This document shows, piece after piece, positions 59,557-64,000 of a DNA stretch of 64,000 nt. The notes beneath the pieces were generated by a model. That model did not search any database, was not told the DNA's origin, and saw only the letters and a program-made list of their open reading frames with translations. This DNA is from Flavobacteria bacterium BAL38 (GTDB lineage: Bacteria; Bacteroidota; Bacteroidia; Flavobacteriales; Flavobacteriaceae), in NCBI GenBank assembly GCA_000169355.1, contig AAXX01000006.1, positions 62,001 through 126,000 of the forward strand, given 5' to 3'. Numbering within the stretch: the first letter of the stretch is position 1; every line of letters begins with the position of its first letter. A program made the translations under genes and the position numbers.

Positions 59557-62535
59557 TTATAATCCCCTAACTCTTTTATCATACAAATCATTAAACCATA
59601 TTTTCTTAAACATCAAGTTTACGCGGTCTTCTGAAAGTTTGTTGTAAAGCTCTAATTTTGTGTTTATGAAGTTTAGTAATTCATTATCAATTTCTTCACT
59701 GAATTTATCTTGAATATTATCTCTAGAATTATTTCTATTAAAGAAACTCATTAGCTCTTCATTAGAATATATTTTATCCTTCATTTTTTGAAATTCCACT
59801 TTATCCTCATCAGTTAAGTCAATTCCAAAAGTATCGTTTAAAACTTTGATAATGTTAGTTAACATATCTAGTTCATCTTCCTCTTTTCCAGAAGCACCAC
59901 CTGGTGTCATACCATACATTTCGCCATTTTCAGAAACCAATGCTAAATCTGTGGTGTATTGATGTTGAATTTTATAACTATCTAACTCCACTTCTCCTAA
60001 AACATCTAATGGTAAATTAGTTTTTATATAGGGAAGCATTTTAAGAAGTGCAGTTAAAAAAACATAATATTTTTCTAATTCAACATCTGTAAAAGTGATA
60101 ATTTGACTTAAAAAACGATACAGTTTTAAAAAAGTTTGTACTTCCGATTTAAAATTAATTTGGTCCTCTTCTTTAAGTTCGGCTTCATAGCGATTGGTAA
60201 CTGTTTTTAAAATTGGGTTTAATTTTTCATAATTATTCCCTTTTCTAAAGAAAATATCCGCAAAGGCTTCAACTTCATTTTGGTAAATTAAGTTAAAGCT
60301 ATCTATTTTACTTTGAACTGTATATAAACTATTAGGGTCGGTTTGATTGTCTTCTTCCATGAAATTTTCTCCGTAATAGTACTGAAAATCTTTTTGTACT
60401 AATTCAGGGTCATTCACAAAGTCTAGCACCATAGTACTTTCTTTTCCTCTCATGGTTCTGTTCAAACGACTTAACGTTTGTACAGTAGAGGCTCCTCCTA
60501 ATTTCTTGTCCACAAACATAGTATGCAACATTGGTTCATCAAAACCTGTTTGATACTTGTTAGCCACTATTAAAAATCTAAATTGAGGTAATTTAAAAGC
60601 TTCAGGAATGGCTATTTTTCCTTGCAGCTGATTCATGCTTATTTCCGTATATTCCTCGTTAGTTTCACTATCTTTAACCGTTCCTGAAAAAGCAACCAAA
60701 GCACCATAAGGCAGTTTCATTTCTTGCATAATTTCATCAAACTTGCGTTTGAATCGTACCGCATGTAAACGAGATTTAGTAACTACCATAGCACGTGCCT
60801 TACCTTGAATTTCATTTTGTGTTTTACTTACAAAATGCTCAATCATAATTCGGGCTTTTCGCTCAATAGCATGGTCTTGTAAATCTACGTAAGAACCTAA
60901 TAAACGAACTGTTTTCTTCTTTTCGTATTCTTTATCGTCTATTTCAGTACGTTTTATAATTTTATAATAACGCTTAAACGACATATAGTTTTTTAACACA
61001 TCACGAATGAAACCTTCCTTTATGGCTTGTTCCATAGTATACGTGTCAAAAGCCTTAATTTTTCCATCGATTAAACGGCCAAATAATTCTTCTGTTTTAG
61101 GTTTTGGAGTAGCGGTAAAAGCAAAAAAAGAAATATTGGGTTGTTTCCCTTTTCGTTTGATTTCGTCTGCAATAATATCATCTAAATCTTCAGATACGTC
61201 TTCTTTTTCAGCTTCTTCAAGTGAAAGTGATTTCTTTAAATGTCTTGCTGCTTCTCCTGATTGCGAACTATGTGCTTCATCAATAATAACCGCATATTTT
61301 CGCTCAGGCATACTGGCTATGGTTTCAGAAATTACTGGGAATTTTTGAATAGTCGTAATAATAATACGCTTGCCTTCTTCAATTGCTTTTTTAAGGTCTT
61401 GAGCCGTTTTATTTTCGTCAATATAAGCTACTAATCCTGGCGTATTATCTAATTGACGAATGTTGTTTTGTATTTGTTTGTCTAATGCTCTACGGTCATT
61501 AACCACTATTACAGAATCATATAAGGCTTTGTCATCGTTCTCATTTTGATAAAAGCCCGCTAATCGATAAGCTAACCAAGTAATGGTATTGGATTTACCA
61601 GAACCTGCCGAGTGTTGTATTAAATAGTTTTTCCCAACTCCTTCTTCTTTTACAGCGTGTAATAAGCGTTGCACTGCTCTACGCTGATGAAAACGAGGAA
61701 ACAACAACTTAGTAGATTTTTTTTCTTTTAAACCCTTTGTAACTGTGTCATATTCCTTTTCTAGATCGGTTTGAATGTTGATGTAATTTTGAAGCAAATC
61801 TAAAAGGGAATCTTTGGTCAATACATCTTCCCATAAATACGAAGTAGCGAAACCATCAGGATTAAAGTTATCTAAACCTTGATTAAAAGGTAAAAAGAAA
61901 GTTCCTTTTCCTTTTAATTCTGTGGTCATGAATACTTTTTCTGTTCCTACAGCAAAATGAACCAAACAACGCTTGAATTCTAAAAACGGTTCTCCTTTTG
62001 GATCTCTATCTTGAATGTATTGTTTGATGGCATTGTGATGGTTTTGACCTGTTAACTCGTTTTTAAGCTCTAAAGTAACTACAGGTATACCATTTACAAA
62101 CAAAACCAAATCAATAGAATTGTTGTTTTTAGCAGAATACTTTAACTGACGTACAACAGCCAAACGATTTTTCTTATACCATTCCTGATGTTCTGGTGAT
62201 TTATCATTAGCGGGTTGAAAATACACCATATCAAATTGTACGCCTCTATCTTTGACTTTGTTGCGCAACAAATCTAAAGTTTTGTCTTTACTGTCTTTGT
62301 AGGTTTTGGCAATATTGGCTACAATTTTTTCATCTACTTTATTGCCATATTGTTCTAACTTTAGTAAGTTATATTTATCTGGTTGGGTTTCTTGTATAAA
62401 GGCAATAGCCTCACTAGGAATGAGGCATAATTCTTTATCATAAGCACTGGCGTGAACTTCATGAAAACCTCCATGATCCACTAAATACTTAACAATATGT
62501 TCTTCTACATGTATTTCTTTTGTACCGCCTGCCAT
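59557..62535 (-). CDS. hsdR: Type I restriction endonuclease subunit HsdR
   Basis: A 992-residue restriction and translocation subunit. The N-terminal PD-(D/E)xK nuclease has Asp142 and ELK (156-158) in DLVLFVNGIPVVTLELK. The motor has SAGSGKS (309-315) and VIIDEAHSSQSG, followed by the SF2 motifs and a helical C-terminus. It cleaves unmethylated DNA after ATP-driven translocation when bound to HsdM and HsdS. HsdM is not in the window and should lie to the right beyond hsdS. The HAD-PRTase gene follows after 3 bases. Confidence 0.96.
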   Translation of the reverse strand: MAGGTKEIHVEEHIVKYLVDHGGFHEVHASAYDKELCLIPSEAIAFIQETQPDKYNLLKLEQYGNKVDEKIVANIAKTYKDSKDKTLDLLRNKVKDRGVQFDMVYFQPANDKSPEHQEWYKKNRLAVVRQLKYSAKNNNSIDLVLFVNGIPVVTLELKNELTGQNHHNAIKQYIQDRDPKGEPFLEFKRCLVHFAVGTEKVFMTTELKGKGTFFLPFNQGLDNFNPDGFATSYLWEDVLTKDSLLDLLQNYINIQTDLEKEYDTVTKGLKEKKSTKLLFPRFHQRRAVQRLLHAVKEEGVGKNYLIQHSAGSGKSNTITWLAYRLAGFYQNENDDKALYDSVIVVNDRRALDKQIQNNIRQLDNTPGLVAYIDENKTAQDLKKAIEEGKRIIITTIQKFPVISETIASMPERKYAVIIDEAHSSQSGEAARHLKKSLSLEEAEKEDVSEDLDDIIADEIKRKGKQPNISFFAFTATPKPKTEELFGRLIDGKIKAFDTYTMEQAIKEGFIRDVLKNYMSFKRYYKIIKRTEIDDKEYEKKKTVRLLGSYVDLQDHAIERKARIMIEHFVSKTQNEIQGKARAMVVTKSRLHAVRFKRKFDEIMQEMKLPYGALVAFSGTVKDSETNEEYTEISMNQLQGKIAIPEAFKLPQFRFLIVANKYQTGFDEPMLHTMFVDKKLGGASTVQTLSRLNRTMRGKESTMVLDFVNDPELVQKDFQYYYGENFMEEDNQTDPNSLYTVQSKIDSFNLIYQNEVEAFADIFFRKGNNYEKLNPILKTVTNRYEAELKEEDQINFKSEVQTFLKLYRFLSQIITFTDVELEKYYVFLTALLKMLPYIKTNLPLDVLGEVELDSYKIQHQYTTDLALVSENGEMYGMTPGGASGKEEDELDMLTNIIKVLNDTFGIDLTDEDKVEFQKMKDKIYSNEELMSFFNRNNSRDNIQDKFSEEIDNELLNFINTKLELYNKLSEDRVNLMFKKIWFNDLYDKRVRGL

Positions 62536-62567
62536 AGTTTTCTATTATGTTATTGAAAAAGCAATTT

Positions 62568-63035
62568 CTATTCTAATTTCGATAACAACTCTTTAATTTC
62601 TGCTTTCTTTGTTTGAATCTCTTTATAAATTTTTATTTGTTCTTCAAGATTAGCTTTTTCAGTTTTGAGCTCTTCAATAGAAATCTCTATAGCTGTTTTT
62701 TCTTTTTCTTGAGATTCAACAGAAAGTGCCTCAAGTTGACTTTGGCTCATAGAACTATATTTGTTTAAAACATCTAAAACAAGTTGTGGTTTAGTTATGC
62801 TGTTTTTTTCAAACAACACAGCTCCATTATATGATAACTTTAAAACTTTATATCTTCTTGGGCTATAATAGTCTTTCCATGAAACTGAAATATTAGTATT
62901 GATTAACAAATAATCATTACTCCAAGTGCTACCATCTGGGGCTACTAAAATACAATTTAATGGAGGGTTATTCCCTTCATAATATACTGCTTCAAATTTA
63001 TTTTCATTAATTACAATGCCTGCTTTTTTTTCCAT
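62568..63035 (-). CDS. Small coiled-coil protein between hsdS and hsdR
   Basis: A 155-residue protein with a beta-rich N-terminal half (about 1-90, including NPPLNCILVAPDGSTWSNDY and SPRRYKVLKLSYNGAV) and a coiled-coil C-terminal half (about 108-155, rich in Glu and Lys). It starts 2 bases after the hsdS stop and precedes hsdR by 32 bases, so it belongs to the operon. I do not recognise a named family with certainty. It may be a modulator or an anti-restriction switch. That is speculation from position. Confidence 0.6.
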   Translation of the reverse strand: MEKKAGIVINENKFEAVYYEGNNPPLNCILVAPDGSTWSNDYLLINTNISVSWKDYYSPRRYKVLKLSYNGAVLFEKNSITKPQLVLDVLNKYSSMSQSQLEALSVESQEKEKTAIEISIEELKTEKANLEEQIKIYKEIQTKKAEIKELLSKLE

Positions 63036-63037
63036 AA

Positions 63038-64000
63038 CTAATTATTTTTTTTTATTTGCCACTCTCTAACATCTATCTTACCCGTAACCGCTTCTGAAAT
63101 TAAGGATTGACGGTAGGTTTGAAGTTTTTCGATTTGAGATAATATTTTTGATGAAATAATATCTATAATTTTACAATTTTCATCAATATAATTTAATATC
63201 TCTTTTTGAATTTCTAATTTTGGGGTAATTATAATTAACTCTTTTACAATAGAAGAATTTAAACCAGCCATAATAGAACCAACAGAATTTAGTGCTAATT
63301 GTTGAAATACATAATCACTTTGTTCTAAAAGAATTGAAAATAATCTTCCATCAAATAAATCTTCATTAAATCTCAACCTTAATAAATGGGAATCTAAAAT
63401 ACCTTTTTCATATGATGAATTAAATACTTTTGATTTACCTGTTGTACCCATCATAGTTATTAAAATATCACCATCAAGTATTTCATATTGTTTAAAATCT
63501 TTCTCGAATCTTTCAGGATCTATATATCTATGTCCTAATGTAAAATCGTCTTTAATAACATTTCCTTGACCATAAATTTTAATTCCATTGTCTGTTAAAG
63601 TATCTAATTTTAATGCACTCCCAAAAGGACCAATTTTAATTCCGTTTTCTGAACTTAAAAGGTATTTAACTTTTTTAACCTCCCAATTCTCTGGAATTTC
63701 TCCCAACCATTCTAAACCACTATCTTTCATAGGGGCGTTTGGGTTTAAGCCTTTAGTAACCGCTTCGTTAATAACGGCTTGGCGTTTTTCTTTGAGTAAT
63801 TCAATTAAACGCTTTTTCTTTTCAATAGTAGCATCGATTAGATTGGTTTTGTAATCAAGATAGTCCGCGATTTTTATTTGTTCTTCCAAAGAAGGATTTA
63901 ATAAATATAAATTTTTAACATCACTATCATTTATACCCGCCTGAGCACCTCCTGTTTGATGTGTTAATATTTGAGATCTCATATTTAAAAACATATAGTA
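63038..64000 (-). CDS. hsdS: Type I restriction specificity subunit HsdS, 5' part beyond the window
   Basis: The frame stays open to base 64000 (two codons beyond the first visible ATG at 63994), so only the C-terminal 320 or so residues are seen. They contain the end of the first target recognition domain (LTHQTGGAQAGINDSDVKNL), a first conserved helix region (KRLIELLKEKRQAVINEAV), the second recognition domain (GLEWLGEIPENWEVKK onward) and the second conserved helix (LQTYRQSLISEAVTGKIDV). It decides which DNA sequence is methylated and cut. Confidence 0.93.
   Translation of the reverse strand, partial: YYMFLNMRSQILTHQTGGAQAGINDSDVKNLYLLNPSLEEQIKIADYLDYKTNLIDATIEKKKRLIELLKEKRQAVINEAVTKGLNPNAPMKDSGLEWLGEIPENWEVKKVKYLLSSENGIKIGPFGSALKLDTLTDNGIKIYGQGNVIKDDFTLGHRYIDPERFEKDFKQYEILDGDILITMMGTTGKSKVFNSSYEKGILDSHLLRLRFNEDLFDGRLFSILLEQSDYVFQQLALNSVGSIMAGLNSSIVKELIIITPKLEIQKEILNYIDENCKIIDIISSKILSQIEKLQTYRQSLISEAVTGKIDVREWQIKKNN

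Noticed and set aside
61007-61348. 113-codon plus-strand frame inside hsdR
   Set aside because: Antisense of the helicase motifs of HsdR, rich in Ser and Phe as expected from complementing an AT-rich gene.

Overview
The window is AT-rich chromosomal DNA from a member of the Bacteroidota, most likely Flavobacterium or a close flavobacterial relative. Pointers are TAnnTTTG -7 promoter boxes just upstream of many genes, a type IX secretion C-terminal sorting domain on a GH16 glucanase, a PUR-type (DUF3276) protein, LeuDH, BatA-like and DUF6266 proteins, and a conserved ftsK - lolA-like - lptG - ribB block. No rRNA, intact tRNA or CRISPR array was found.

1-34 kb is mostly core genome. It holds nusB (cut by the window edge), leucine dehydrogenase, an ABC exporter, a PUR-like protein, a CsaA-type protein, and a redox cluster (DUF2892, rhodanese lipoprotein, thioredoxin) divergent from hemN across a region with two Crp/Fnr-like palindromes. 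Next come a beta-barrel protein, a DEAD-box-type helicase, a BatA-like protein coupled to a dihydroorotase-like protein, Tpx, DgkA, FtsK, LolA-like, LptF/G, RibB(A), a lipid A-type EptA/PAP2 pair, a DUF2867 oxidoreductase, a copper-binding four-helix bundle protein, a vWA/MoxR-type ATPase pair and a secreted GH16 glucanase. Three stretches (10.8-11.8, 24.1-24.7 and 38.2 kb) carry a roughly 66-bp hairpin repeat with conserved ends and a variable but self-complementary core. A small GIY-YIG nuclease gene sits inside the largest cluster. A second repeat family occurs at 7.3, 27.2 and 38.9-39.3 kb.

34-49 kb is accessory. It starts with a GIY-YIG / DUF2075 helicase / S24 (LexA/UmuD-like) fusion in an operon with a MazG-like pyrophosphohydrolase. 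A DUF6266 gene, an excisionase-like HTH gene and a possible tRNA-remnant site follow. Then comes a cluster with a vWA protein, an ECF sigma factor, a membrane-anchored protein and a MORN / beta-sandwich / trypsin-like protein split by a 5-bp tandem duplication, followed by small unknown genes with duplicated segments. Two convergent genes share an unnamed domain (RSR-x-EFR-x-GNWQ), one of them fused to a GreA/GreB C-terminal-like domain.

49-64 kb is a defence island. A minus-strand operon runs retron ncRNA candidate - retron RT (split by a 1-base homopolymer change) - HEPN-like protein - RecD/Dda-like helicase - DnaB-like helicase - second retron ncRNA candidate - intact retron RT - DUF3127 OB-fold protein - unknown protein. 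A WYL regulator is divergent from it. Then comes a type I restriction operon (hsdS, a small coiled-coil protein, hsdR) whose 3' end carries a HAD-phosphoribosyltransferase-zinc-finger fusion and a DprA-like protein. The most promising undescribed systems are the two-retron/two-helicase/SSB-tail operon and the GIY-YIG-helicase-S24 + MazG pair.
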